A DNA stretch of 64,000 nucleotides from NCBI GenBank assembly GCA_024449915.1, contig JAMZAV010000631.1, positions 62,001 through 126,000 of the forward strand, given 5' to 3'. A program made the position numbers and the translations under genes. Positions 47,199 through 60,009 of the stretch are shown here, one piece after another. Below the pieces are notes generated by a model. The model was not told the origin of the DNA and searched no databases. It saw nothing but the letters and a program-made list of their open reading frames with translations. The stretch is from Sweltsa coloradensis (lineage: Eukaryota > Arthropoda > Insecta > Plecoptera > Chloroperlidae). The stretch's first letter is position 1, and each line of letters begins with the position of its first letter.

Positions 47199-47395
47199 TC
47201 CAAGTTCATAAAAATGATGACCCAGTCCTCTTGACGCCAAAAGTTGCCAAAACATTATAATTATGTATCACCCTTGTTGAAATGCCAATCGGAGGTCATG
47301 TTCGGTTTTTATCGTGAGATGTTACACACGCGGACGAACAGACGGACGGACAGAAACTTGATGCTTATATAGGCGAGCTTCGCTCCCTATGATTA
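47199..47395 (+). repeat. Dispersed repeat with ATCGTGAGAYGTNACACACGC
   Basis: TTCGGTTTTTATCGTGAGAT then GTTACACACGCG, a GGAC-rich run and GAGCTTCGCTCCC. It matches 56640-56800 and 60010-60115. It directly follows the 53-bp array here and follows a single motif copy at 56562. Confidence 0.6.
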
Positions 47396-50147
47396 ACACA
47401 CAATTATTATTTGGCGTAAATCAATATACGATAATACTACGACAATACTACGACCACGCAACCACGCTTGGTGGTATGATTTATGTCATGTGTTTTTTGT
47501 GAGATCTATTTGAAGACATAACTTTGTGATATCATGCTTTGACTTTGATCATTATAAGTTAAATTGAATCGTGTTGTATGAGTGTATTTGAATTTACTCT
47601 GTTCCTGACAATTTGCATGAACTTCAACTAATATGGTTATATTGGCTTAATTGCGCATAAATCATTGCAAGCTTTACAGCTTTATAAGATAACCTAGATA
47701 AAATCCGAAATGAATATCTAGATGACAAAATAAAATATCTTAATGTGATGTCCGGCAAACCACATTGGTCACGTACAAAATATGTATAATCCAAAATGAA
47801 TTCTGTATGTTCCAAACCAAAAGCCCCAAAAGAAAACTGTGAAAATACTGCCCCAACGCTCTCGTGTCCCCCGCTACAATAACACGCCCGTCTGGTCCAG
47901 ATCCAGGGTTGTTGTTGACACAGACTGTGTCCAGGTTGTAGCAACGTCGGCTGATGGATATCCACCTAGGACACTTCCAGTCAATATTTGATCGGGACGC
48001 TCGCTGTTTATTTGTGCTGATTGCTGGAAGGAAGGGTTCTGGGTTCAATTACCGACATCTAATTTATCATCGGTAAACACAGACACACACGTGCATACAC
48101 CGGATACACGCGCATGCACGCGCGCGTTCGGTCGCTTTGGTCAGCCAAGCCAAGGGCTAATACAATAACGGTAATTATAGACCGTTAGTTCGTTACTGTG
48201 ATATTTTCCAATAATATTGAATTTTACATGAACATATAGTAATATTTTAAAGGTGTTATAATAATCCCTTGTTTCTTTTGATTCGGGAAAGTATAACCTA
48301 ATAATTATTAGGCCTAATTATCGCATTCAATTCGTGAGTTGTTTAATGTTATATGTTTAGTTTCAAAAGGGTGACAACATCTGACAATTGATGACCTCTG
48401 TAAACAATTCCGAGGTTCAGTTTCGTTTTGGAATGTATTTTTCTCATTTACTTCGGTATGATGTCTCAATACGGTACAAATATATATGCACACGTTGACT
48501 GTATAGTCGTCATAACAATGAGGAAAACAATGATTGATTGAATTTGCCAAACAAAATGCAAAAATTTTGTAATTATATCATTTACACACATTTATTGATA
48601 TCGAATTGAGAAATGTTTATGTATTCATTTAATAAATACGTGAGTTCATGTTCACCAATGAGCTCATGGTGTAGCCAATTTACATTGTCTTTACGCTAAC
48701 TGTCAATTGTGTTGACCAATATAAATTAAATCCAGAGGAGGAAAGTGGTGGAATTATCATTCCATCAAAATAACACCATTGCTTTGTAAATATTGTGTGT
48801 GTCGCCTCTACAGTTAGGATTGATGAAGAAGGAAATGTTTACAGTTGGTGTCCCACGCATACTTTCAGTCCGGCAAACCAAACTAAAATATTCTTGCCAC
48901 ATTTCGTCCGTGACGACATTAGGGAGGAACTAAGAGAGGGGGGGGACACTGATAATAACTGATCGACACAATTTTGTTTGTTTCTAATGTACTTACCCTT
49001 CCCTGTAATTTATTACCTAATTCCACATCTTATTTTAAATGGAAAGATAATTAATTTCCGGTTTGGTTTGCAAAAATGCTCGCACTTTGAATTCCCTAGT
49101 GGCAAATTTCAATCTTGTAAAACGCGTCCATGTGGCTATAAATCTCTTTAAGACTAAAAGACACACACTTTTCGGAAGATAATTTCTTAGTGTGACATAA
49201 AACAGCGATTAGTGGTAATTTATTGGCGTTGCTCTGTTTTTTAAAAGCGTATACAAATGAGTGCACATAAATTTAATTCGGGTGTTCATTTAAAAACAAA
49301 ATCCCTAACGAAATTGTCTGTTAATGTTGCATTTTTTTTAAAACTGCAACTCGTAACAATGTCAATGAAGAACCCTGATTTGGGTATTTCCAAACAATAA
49401 CAAACAATCAAACAATCACAAAGTAGATTATACCAAATTATTGTAAAATACAGTCATTTGAAGGATACCTAATTCGATAATTAATACATTTGAGAGTCAA
49501 CCCATTTATTTACAGGAACAGATTTGCATTTAATGTTATCATACTCATTTTCAGACTAGAGCAATAAAAAACAAAACAAAACAAAAAGAGGAAAATTTCA
49601 AGGTAAAGAATCGTAATAAACGGAAAAATTATTGAACAGAATAATAAGTATATTTTTGTTCTAGTAGAGGTGTATGATAGCATTTTGATTGATTGAGTAG
49701 TAAACTATAAACTTGAGTAACTATATGCATTTTTGTAACGTTCAATGTATTCTGCCTTGTATAGAGTGCGCATTCAGAATCGATATTGCGTCTAACAATA
49801 TAAAACATGATGAAATGTGAGGTTGAACGCATTGGATTAACCTAAAGCTATCAACATACATTCTACGAACAAAAATCTAATTTATTTCCCCCCCTCAGGT
49901 GATATCATCTTCTTGGAATATTGAGTAATTAGTAGGCCTGATTTTCATATGAACTTTAAACTTACCCAATATTTCCCCCTCAATCAAAATCACAACTAGC
50001 AACACGGAATACGTTGCGTCTTAATGTTGCGTAATGTTATCGACGAGTCGTTGTATCGTATACCACTCTGATCGTACTCTTGACAGGGCAAACACTTGAG
50101 CCACACGGGCTCAGAGACTGTATCACACATTGTTTTTTAATCGATGG
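47396..50147. other. Intergenic, no supportable gene
   Basis: An alternating purine/pyrimidine stretch at 48078-48126 (CACGTGCATACACC, CGCGCATGCACGCGCGC) could form Z-DNA. A head-like piece GGGTTCTGGGTTCAATTACC at 48025 suggests a SINE II fragment. No coding signal. Confidence 0.5.
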
Positions 50148-50275
50148 TTCTATTCAACCCACGGGCAATCCTGACTGACTCTTCTTTCTTGATTCGTTAG
50201 GATAAATGTTCGGATCGAGTCCTCTGAACCAGCCCTTGGACACACCTTTCACAATTACTCTAACCCCTTAAATAA
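50148..50275 (+). mobile_element. tRNA-derived SINE family II body
   Basis: CGGGCAATCCTGACTGACTC, then CGGATCGAGTCCTCTGAACC and CCCTTGGACACACCTTTCAC. Headless or 5'-degraded. Confidence 0.55.
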
Positions 50276-53274
50276 TAAGTAGACCTAACCATGATAGACA
50301 GGATATCGCGGTATAGCATTTTTTACCCCCTTAGGGAGTTACAATGATTAAATAGGTACCTTATACCCCTGCAGCTCGTTTTCCATGGGGCAAAATGTCA
50401 ACATTATGTATTGCATCACTAACTTTTAGACCATATTTCTATAATTTATTTTCAGGATTTTCTCACACAATATCACAAATGAGTGTATTGTTACAAAAAC
50501 GTTGCATTTACTTTCCTCATCTCGTACCATGCACTGTTACATTTGTACGATCTCTTAAACAGTCTGTAACCCCGCATTTCTTTACCTTTTCAACTAAATT
50601 TAATTTCGCATAACCGGAAATGATCTATAATAATTTAACTCACGTCGGTATAAATTTCGGATCGTACGCCTAATATTGAAGCGAAGATCAAGGAACGAAC
50701 GAAGTCTCGGTGAATTCAAGCCCCCGTCCATGAGAGCTAACAGACACTGCTGGCGCCACCTATTGTCAGAACCACGCACTACTGGCAGACGCCGATCGAT
50801 GTTAAACTTGCCGGAACAATTCAAATATGATCATCATCATGATCCCATGAGAAGTGTGAACAACTGGACCAGTAATTATGACTATGAAATTATTAAATAT
50901 AACACTTAAAGAGTCAAAAACTAAAAAAATTAAATTAAATAATCATTCATTAAAGCGCAGATATTAATTCTAATAAATAAATATATGGATTAAAAAGCAT
51001 ACATTATGGGAGAAACCACAAACTTATTAATCAATTTTGCCATAAAGAAATTTTGCCATATTAAATGAATTTGGGAAGTGGTGTTAATGTCAAGCTATTC
51101 CCGTCATTAATTGTGTAAAACGTTAATCTATGATTCAGGTATTGTACTACATATTTCCAACTTTCTATCAAATTTGACATATTCTTTAAAAATGCATTTA
51201 CAATTAGTAATTTTTTATTTTATTTTATCTATTAGTTTATATAGTTGGCGTTGAAAATAATACTGAAACGTAATTTAGACGACTCCAATTATTTGTATGT
51301 TATCATTGAATATTGATTAAAAAGAAATACGAAAAGAGTATGCCAAGTGAACAGGTTCGCTGAAACTGTTTTGGTAAGACGAGCATAATAAGCATAATGT
51401 TTTTTTACCAACAGTTTTCTTTCTTTCTTTTGGTAAGAATATTCAGATTGATTATGTGCTAAAAATATAACATTTGTATAGCGGACCGTTGTAAATTAAT
51501 AGACAAGCTTATTGGTGGAGGTGCCGGGTTTCTTAATAATAGGTAAATAGTATTCACTTGCGGAAATAAAAGTCTTTACGGATAGTGTGTACCAAGTTTT
51601 AAAACGTAATCACAAGATTTGAAACTATGTTCAGGGCAACCACGTAAATCACAGCGACGCTTCTATTTTAATTCTGACAACGGGTTTATAAATTTAGTCC
51701 AGTAGTGGCCAGGGCTAATCCGAGGTACATTAGTTACTCATCGCTTATTCATAAGCAGTTGAGTGACTGAGCAGTCTTAACTTTGACCTTTGAGTATGAC
51801 CTCCCCAAACTCCTGTAGGACTAATCCTATAAAAGCCCTCGCCGTCAGAATTAAGGTATAAGCACTTTTGTAGGTGTAAACTGAGGCATTCTAATATTTG
51901 AAATAATTATTTTTCAATTTTTGTTTATTTATTTAATATCAATTGGCCTACTTGGTTGAGGCACAAGTCGGTACATACTTTTTATTGAATGGAACTTTTT
52001 TTTAAAATTTCTCAGAACCTTTGAAATTTCTAAATTTTGATCTTTCCCATTTCAGTATAAACATATAAATATTTCAAATGTTACACTCAGTTGTTCTACG
52101 TATCTCTTGACTTTTGAACATCTTGTGTCGTAACTTTTATGTCATTTCGCTCATCCATCAAAGATAAATCGTGGTCGCGAAGCCCTATAGTTGATAATAA
52201 CTGTAGCAACAAACATTTTGCAATGCACTTGATACCCTCTATCCACAATTTCAATTTCAATTTATTTTCAGGACACAGTTTTCTATACAATATAACAAAG
52301 ACAATCTAAAAGATTGTGTATCGTAGTAATACAATAATAACAATTCATACCATAACAACAGCATAATACAATACCTATAGATAAAAAATAATACAAGGTC
52401 AACAAAATATAATTATACATACAAATAATACATATTACACACATTAATGGGAATTCAGGTGAGAAAATGCTTAAAATGAACTTGGATTAAATATGAACTA
52501 CATCACCTCGTCGTCGTGCCACCCCTCGCTACCACGACCGGGGCCGGTATGCGTGACTACCCAGGGTGGAATGCAGGGGGTGGTGGAGGTGGAGGTGTCA
52601 CGGGAGCGGAATGCGACCATTGCGTGCAACGAGGCTCAACTATTTCTCACATCGATTATGAAAGTATTTCCACAAGTTCAACTCTCACATACATTGTCAG
52701 GTTCGTCATTGCTAAAAAATGCTGAATCCCTTTTGTGCATATAAGACTTGTAGAGATCTATGTGATATAGTGAACTAAAATCAACTCCAGTTACATGAAA
52801 GTAAGTGTCATTGTCAAACAGTTTTGTTTTCTGAGGTCATCATAGGCCTAATCCACAATAGCATCTTACATTTTTCAAGCTGCCGAAAAATAATTTAAAC
52901 AATGATTAAGGATGTTCAGAACATGAACTGTAAAAACATTCTTAATAATATTGATCTCATTGTTAAAAACATTTTGTTTGTCGTTTAAAATTGAATATGA
53001 TCTTTCCAAATTGCAAAGCGATTAGTTCATTCTATTTTTTACTTTTTGTTTGGTGGAGGTGCCGGGTACGGAAAATTATTCTCTCAAATTTTAATTTCTC
53101 GAGTTTGAATTTGGACAATTGGGAAGAGATGTCGGAGGGCTGTTTAATACGATACAATAGTTTTATTTCCAACCAGTGTCAATTAATGTCAATATAACAT
53201 AATATAAAACATTGCAAATTGCCTTGACCCTTGTGATGCATGGGTATGTGGAAAGTTATTAAATAAAACATCAA
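50276..53274. other. Intergenic, no supportable gene
   Basis: tRNA-Ala-complement motifs at 51513 and 53051. An 83-codon frame at 52493-52744 overlaps a GGT/GGA-rich patch and looks like chance. Confidence 0.5.
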
Positions 53275-53432
53275 AACTAAAATCAGCCAGGACTCAATCC
53301 CTTTCATTTAAACGATTGAGAAAAAATTTCGGAAAGCCTTCAGTCAGGATAACTTTTCACAACGGGATTCGAACCGGGATCCTCCAGAATCAAAGTCTTG
53401 CGCTTTACGCTTGAGCCACCCCTGTCAGTTTG
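53275..53432 (-). mobile_element. tRNA-derived SINE family II, best-preserved head
   Basis: On the minus strand: GGGGTGGCTCAAGCGTAAAG (A-box), GGATCCCGGTTCGAATCCCG (B-box), then the body with TCCTGACTGAAGGC and GGGATTGAGTCCTGG. The head keeps tRNA order but not a clean cloverleaf. Confidence 0.7.
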
Positions 53433-54201
53433 TCATCACTGACATAGTTGTAAATACTTTGATAAGGAGATTTCTTCACGATTGTGTCTGATTAATAAAA
53501 TATAAAACCCCCTCCAGATTAGTGACAACTCAACTCAACCTGTTACCGCTAACTTATCTTATTGTTGCCTAACTATGTTAGAGAGACATCGCGTGACTAA
53601 CGACCACTAACCAACATCACCCGGACAAATATATACCTCGTTTTCAACAAACAAACTTCCCATTTAGCTAAATAAAAAAGCACTCGTGAACCAATATTCC
53701 TCTACTAACCCAAAAATGCAATCCGGAATGAGCCCGACACACTTGGGACACGGAAACCTCACATTAACCCTGATCACGTGACCAGCACGTGGACTCTTCG
53801 CCGACTTTTCCCACTCAACCGTCTTCGCACGCAGTGGCGGATCGTTCGTAGCGCACACTCAACACGATCTAACGAAGTAGTTTGAAATATTAACCACAAG
53901 CCAATCTTCAGTACGACAAAGTTTGACCATGACTTGACCCTTCATTTGCTCTGTTTGGACCCTAATCTACCATTCCCTTAGTTGAAAAGTTTCGATTTCG
54001 AACAGAGTGACACTTTTGTGATTATGTATTTAATACACATCATATTATTGTTAAAGTGGAAATTCATTATAACCATATAGCATACATATTCCTCACAACT
54101 CATTTGTAAATGTATAATCTCGTCAAGGTTTTGTGTTATAGTCTGACCAGTGACCAAAACTAAATTTGCTGATGATTTACTTTCATTTATGTTGGCCTTA
54201 T

Positions 54202-54984
54202 ACTAGGAAAACGCTTAAGTCCCGCCGCGTTGTTGGATGAGCGTAATTGGTGCGTTGATAGCTGCCATGTGTTATGCGGATTTTCTGTTGCTCTGTGAAA
54301 AAATTATTACTTAGTCGAAGAATTTTTTTAAATTAAATTAAATTAAATTAAAAATTAACTTTATTTTTTTATTTTTGTTATTAATCGTAATTTTTAAAAA
54401 AAGAAAAAAATCGTAAAATTGCGATTTTCATAAGAAATAATTATTCGATTGCGCTCAAATTTTACACAAATATATTAATTATAAAATTAAGGTTCTGTGA
54501 AAAAACCATTGCAATGGGATAAAGCATGTAGGTGTTATAAGTCAAAGAATTGTTTTAAAAAAGAAAAAACCTGTAAAATTTCGATTTTCATGAGAAATAA
54601 TTTTGCGATTGCGCTCAAATTTCACACGAATATCTTAATTCATAAAATTAAGGTTCTGTGAAAAAATCATTAAAATCGGATTAAGCATGTAGGTGTTATA
54701 AGTCGAAGAAATTTTTTAAAAATCGAAAAAAATCGTAAAATTGCGATTTTCATGAGAAATAATTTTCCGATTGCGCTCAAAAACGTGGCAGTTCTAAGTT
54801 CAGAGATTTCGAAGGCCTCCATAAAATTTCATCGCAATTGGAGTATCGGTTTAGCCGGAATCGTGTTAACAAACACACATAAATACAAAAAGAAAGAAAA
54901 AAAAGAAGAAAAAAAAACATTCCGGATTTTTTTCTCCAGTGTAGTAGAATGGAATCTTCGCTTCGCTCGCTACGCTCATCCAAT
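54202..54984 (+). mobile_element. MITE-like family X element, copy 3 (uninterrupted)
   Basis: It begins ACTAGGAAAACGCTTAAGTC then CCGCCGCGTTGTTGGATGAG, and ends GCTTCGCTCGCTACGCTCAT then CCAAT. Inside are three tandem modules of about 165 bp, each with TTCTGTGAAAAA, TAAGTCGAAGA, TTGCGATTTTCAT and GATTGCGCTCAAA. It has the empty TTAA site (54866-54869) used by the foldback in copy 1. Confidence 0.7.
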
Positions 54985-56136
54985 CAGAGAATTCGTATGA
55001 ATTGCTAAGTCAAATTCAAAATCAGCATCAGTTTGTGTTAGTTTTTAATCATTTTGACCATAACTGATTCAAATGATAAATTGTGTATATATTCAATGTT
55101 CTTGCCCCAAAATGAACAATTCAAAACATTTCCTTTGAAAATTAACGTCGAAACACAAAATGCGGAAAATTACATTTCATAACCATCATCATGCACATTC
55201 ATCCATCACCATTAGTATTATGTTTTTGATTAGGCCTGCTCTTGTATTGGAGGATATATTGTGACACGTGCATTAACAAAACTTATAGTTTCAAACTAAG
55301 TAACTCATTTCCCCATTTTACAACAATGAACCAATTTAACCTTTTCAATATATTTGACATGTCACTCTATCATATGACAAACGCCACTGTTCTCCGTGTG
55401 TATGACATGACGTTTCCATTGCTCGAAACATTAGCTATCCATCTCTTCTAGAGAATAAAGAATCACTTAAGTAAATATTGATATTTCCTAAACCAATTTG
55501 ACCGTATCTAATCTACTTGTAATAGTGCATGGTGCGCTCTAATGCGTAGCCTAGGTAGATAATGGTGGGTTGGCGAGTGAGGCTTCGTAGTAATTGGCTA
55601 CCGAACGTATAATAAGACGGTTGGGTAACGTGGATGAAAATGTTGGACTCTCCCTTTAGTTTTTTTGAGTGACAAATAATAACAGTATTCAAAGGTATCG
55701 TGACACTAAAATAAATGGGAAACAAAGCCTCAAGCCAACACTTGAGTTACGACTTTATAAGCGAAATGCGTGTTATTATCTGTGCTTGTGTACTTGCGCG
55801 GGTGCGTGTGCGTGTGCGTGCGTGTAGATGGTGCGTGTGCGTGTCTGTCTGGACGAGTAAAGCACAAATGGACGGAGAGATTGTTTTTATAAAACCATGT
55901 TTACTTGGTGTAATATCAACTTCTAAGGACGTATAACTTATACGCTTTATTCATTAATAAAACACTTATTAGAACTGAATTATGTTGTTCTTCACTTAAA
56001 AATTAGTCAACAACATTAGTTATAGTTGTTCGTTTGTATTTTTAAACCTTGTGTTTGATCAATTTGAATACGAGCAAATTTGTTAACAAGAAAATAATTT
56101 TCACATAGACACAATATAATGCACACAATAATTACT
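54985..56136. other. Intergenic, no supportable gene
   Basis: A GT/GC alternating tract at 55797-55850. No coding signal. Confidence 0.5.
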
Positions 56137-56196
56137 ACTAGGAAAACGTCATAGTCGTTGTTAGACAAAAGAGCGAGCCATGTGTTGAGTACCCGG
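56137..56196 (+). mobile_element. MITE terminal fragment
   Basis: ACTAGGAAAACGTCATAGTC then TTAGACAAAAGAGCGAGCCA and TGTGTTGAGTACCCGG, the left TIR only. It joins directly to another repeat at 56197. Confidence 0.65.
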
Positions 56197-56352
56197 GTCG
56201 GAATTTATTATTTCTTGTAGGTTTAAATGGCAACGGATTTTGTTTTTATTTTGTAAGATGTCTCAGTACACTGGTCACTAGTCACGCATATCTGTTTAAA
56301 ATATCAGATCAATCTGTTTGGGTGTTCGGCCGTATGGGACCGGACAAATAGA
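56197..56352 (+). repeat. Dispersed repeat ending GTATGGGACCGGACAAA
   Basis: TTATTATTTCTTGTAGGTTT, AACGGATTT, then GTTCGGCCGTATGGGACCGG. It matches 62145-62260 in the opposite orientation, where a (CAAA)n tail marks the 3' end of a retroelement. Confidence 0.6.
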
Positions 56353-56561
56353 TATTCTACAGACATAATCAAGACGAAGACCCGTTCGACTTGCGTTGTA
56401 CGGCTCAGTCGCTGTGCTCCCTCGTCTAATTAGGTGTGAAGAATATTGTCCTATTTTTAGTGGATTACATAATTGGTCGACCTTTCTTAAAATGAATATC
56501 AAGCAGCCAAATTGCCGGCCCAAAATAGTACAACATACTTTTCAAGAGATGAAATATCCTT

Positions 56562-56800
56562 TGGTGGAGGTGCCGGGTACATCGATGCCCCCGTAAACAT
56601 TCTGTACTGTATCATGCTTGTTGAAGGGTAATATTAACAACAAAAATTGCATTAATAGTGACATTAAGCAACAAAACTCGGTCAATCAACAACAAAATAC
56701 ATCTTAATGAGAGGTCTAGTTCGGTTTCTATCGTGGGACGTAACACACACACACGCATAGACAGACATGCAAGTGATGCATGTAGAGGAGTTTTGATCCA
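56562..56800 (+). repeat. tRNA-Ala-complement motif plus ATCGTGAGACGT repeat
   Basis: TGGTGGAGGTGCCGGGTAC followed by ATCGATGCCCCCG extends the tRNA-Ala complement into the T-loop. About 150 bp later comes TTCTATCGTGGGACGTAACA and an ACACACGCATAGACAGACAT run, matching 47199-47395. Confidence 0.6.
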
Positions 56801-56904
56801 TAAAATTATTTTTAAAAATCAATTTGGTGAGTTAGGAGAAATAATAAATAAATAATAAATAAAAAATTAAATAATAAAAATCAATTTGGTGAGTTAGGAG
56901 TCAT

Positions 56905-57055
56905 CACAAGTGTTGGCTTGGTCACTGGTTCATACAAATTCCGCCGAGACCGGCAATCCTGACTGAAGATGTTTCCCGAGGAATGCAAGGGATTGAGTCC
57001 TCTTAAACAACCCTCGGACATCCCTTCACTCTAATACACCTAACCCTGGAATCTT
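56905..57055 (+). mobile_element. tRNA-derived SINE family II body
   Basis: GACCGGCAATCCTGACTGAA, then AGGGATTGAGTCCTCTTAAA and CCCTCGGACATCCCTTCACT. Confidence 0.6.
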
Positions 57056-57124
57056 ACGAAAAATGTTTTAAATATACATGTTTTCTTGCGTGTACAGTGT
57101 ACACTAAACACGTTTGGCCTACAA

Positions 57125-57226
57125 CACTACAACACAACACAACAGGTTGGATGGAAGATAAGGCTTCACTAGCCTTAATCCCGCCTTACAATAAAGACCC
57201 TTATCTATCTATCTATCTATCTATAT
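57125..57226 (+). repeat. Non-LTR retrotransposon 3' end with (TATC)n tail
   Basis: AAGGCTTCACTAGCCTTAAT then CCCGCCTTACAATAAAGACC and a TATC microsatellite. A short stem AGGCT/AGCCT precedes the simple tail, as is usual at LINE 3' ends. Confidence 0.55.
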
Positions 57227-58524
57227 ATCGCGACGCCTCGAGTGACACGGCGTCGTCACGTCGTTGCTACTGACACGACGTGAAGTGACGCGACGCCCGC
57301 ACAGTAGCCAAGGGCCGAGTGTTGAGTGCACGGCCGGGTGGGTCAATTGCAGTCCGAGCAACCGTGATGAGGCCAGACTTGGCTCGGAGCAATCTACACT
57401 GTTGCACCTCCCTGCACCTGACACTGACAGACAGACAAACAAGCCATCATCTCGTGCACGTATACTCCTTGGTGATCCCAACATGATCTAATCCAGTTCC
57501 GAACATGAATGTGTAATGCAAGTCAGTTTGGCCAGTGTTCTACATGTACATTGTATACATGCACACTGTGGGTAACATAAGCCAAAAATTTCCACGATAG
57601 GGTCTACTAGTACGTATTTCTCGTCTACTATTAGAGAGAGCATTTTAGCAAAAGAAAAGTGCAAAATGTAATAAGAAATTTCAGGGTTTCAGAAACAAAG
57701 TATATTAGTATGGCATCTGTATTAGTTGTAAAATGCGTATAGTTTGCATTTTTAATGGAAGATGACAGATTTAGAATAAAGAAAAGCTACAGTGATAATA
57801 AGCGTGTGCATGTTATGTAAGGAAGTATACATTTATTACAAAAGTTTTGCAGGATTAACTTCCTTCAGGAGAATGCAGCAATACTCTCTTCAGCACGTTT
57901 TTCGATTGTAAAATATGCGGTTAGCTGGGAATAGAGCCCCAAAGAATAAGATGTTAGGAAAAAGAGACTGAATGAATGAAGGCATGGAAGCTATCACTAT
58001 CATTAGTATGGGAGGTAATAATTTATTTAAGTTCGCGTATCATTATCATCCGCTCATGATACAAGGAGCGATAGATTGAATACGGGGATCCAGTCTCACG
58101 ATTCACTTCGGCTACGTCAGCTCGATGCCTTTAGTTGTTACTACTCTTGGTGAACCGAGGCCCACCAAATCGGCTTCGCCATTAAACCAACCCCCACTGT
58201 TTAACTTCACGTATAGACTCCTCCACATAATCATTTATTTATGCCCCAACAAACGAACAGTTGATTACCTTGATACGCCCAAGTTCGGTGCAATTTTCTT
58301 GCTCGTTAATTCTTGGTATTTACATAAAGCGCGGGCACGGGGAGGAAATCACAGGTATTCCGAGTCCCATCAATCAGACTGGGGCAACCTTGTGCTGATG
58401 AGTGTGTGGCGAGGGACCAGGGACACGGGGGGAGGTCTGGAGCGGTGACGGGGCATGGCTGACACGGCCTGGATAGCTGCAATAGTTTATACGTGATTCG
58501 ACGAAGAAACCTGTCCCGAGATGA
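57227..58524. other. Intergenic, starting with a CpG-rich patch
   Basis: 57228-57440 is CpG-rich with repeated CGACG/GACACG words, including TCGCGACGCC. Frames of 75-107 codons have no recognisable domain. Confidence 0.45.
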
Positions 58525-58690
58525 CGAAGTTACCGACCGAGACTCTGATTCGGGAGGTCTGGAGCTCGAATCCCGCCACCGGCAAACTGGACTGAAAGTT
58601 TTTTCCTAGGATTGGATTAAGTCTTCGTAAACATCCATCGGTCATTCTCTTCACAGTTGTCCATACTTCAAATACCTTGTTAGACACCCG
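58525..58690 (+). mobile_element. tRNA-derived SINE family II copy
   Basis: GATTCGGGAGGTCTGGAGCT then CGAATCCCGCCACCGGCAAA, and a body GGACTGAAAGTTTTTTCCTA with CATCGGTCATTCTCTTCACA. Confidence 0.6.
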
Positions 58691-59564
58691 AAAGGGGGCA
58701 TGCATTGCACCCTGGGCAGATTTCCCACGAGAAATTTAAATTATTTTTTTACGAAGCTTTAAGTCATTCTTGAAGTGTTAAATAGGAATGTTGTGATTAG
58801 ACTTTCAGAAAATATGCTTGGATTCATCAAGCAATTGAAAATATATATATTATTAAAATCTATTTGAACCTCACCCAAGCGAATCTCCTCGGGGGAAAAG
58901 CATGTCTGATATTCTTACAAACTATAATAAGCTCAAACTGAATGACTCATACTGGACAGGAAGAATCCTGAGTTCTGATTGGTTGACAAATACTCAGCAT
59001 AGGTCGTATATAGAGCTTGCCGTGTTTCAAACTAATATATCACAACTCTACTCTTTTTAATTACACTTCATGAACAATAATGCATTAGTAAAATAAATAC
59101 TTGTAATTATACTGTTGCTAACTGGTAAGTAGGATCTAGTGCCCTGCAGTACCAGTCACATATGTTCTTGAAGCAAGGTGTCAGATGCGCACTTTATTGC
59201 AATTAACGATTACGGATATGACTGCTAGAGAGGGTTAAAGAGGGGAGGGGATCGCTTCGCCCCAGTAACCCTTTGAACACAGCGAGGGTGTTTAAGATTT
59301 TAACTTTCGATTCGTCCGATAAAATGCGGTAACTTATTAAAAGCGGGGGGAAGGAAAATGAATTTTATTTAAAAACTTCTTTGATGATACCCTTTCACAC
59401 CCCGTCAACTTTACACACCCGAAAAAACTTGACACTTGACAAGTTTCAAATTAATAATACGGATTAAATTAATTAAAACTGGGGCTAAGTCACGCGGAAG
59501 TGGTTACGACATTTACAACACTCTTTAGATCTGGTCTTATTAGTGGCGTCCTCGCCCGCCCCGT

Positions 59565-59578
59565 CCGCCAGATGGCAC
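59565..59578 (+). promoter_or_regulatory. CTCF-like core
   Basis: CCGCCAGATGGCAC matches 13 of 14 positions of CCASYAGRKGGCRS and sits in a CpG-rich patch. Confidence 0.35.
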
Positions 59579-60009
59579 CACCAGCGCGGCGACATTTCAC
59601 CGAACAATTGAATGTCGGTCTTCTCTCTACGCCATTGTTGCCGAGACGAGACTTGACGGGCGCGTCAGCTCACTGACATTTTAGTTGCATTGTAGACGCG
59701 GAATTAGATTAACTTCTGGCGCATCGTGAGTGATGTGGTGTGTTGCTTTTCTTAAAATGTAAAATGAAAAGTGCAACGGGGATGATTTTATACTTGGTTA
59801 GGTTTGGGAAGGGGATGTTCGGGGGTGGGAGGGACTTCAACCGCGTGAAGTTAGTGTTATCTTGTCATAGGTCGAGGGTCTCGTCAACACATTATGAGTA
59901 AACTTTTCATGACGGATCTCGCCAATCTTTCCGTTCTCTCAGTATGACCATTATGACTCCAAGTCTCCACTTCATGTCCCATACCACTTTAGGCACCTCA
60001 TATCACAGA

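Noticed and set aside
53772..53790. TCACGTGACC as a regulatory E-box
   Set aside because: A single E-box of this type is expected by chance in a window this size and has no supporting context.
58125..58448. A 107-residue protein gene
   Set aside because: No signal peptide, domain or supported splice context; length is within chance expectation for 64 kb in six frames.
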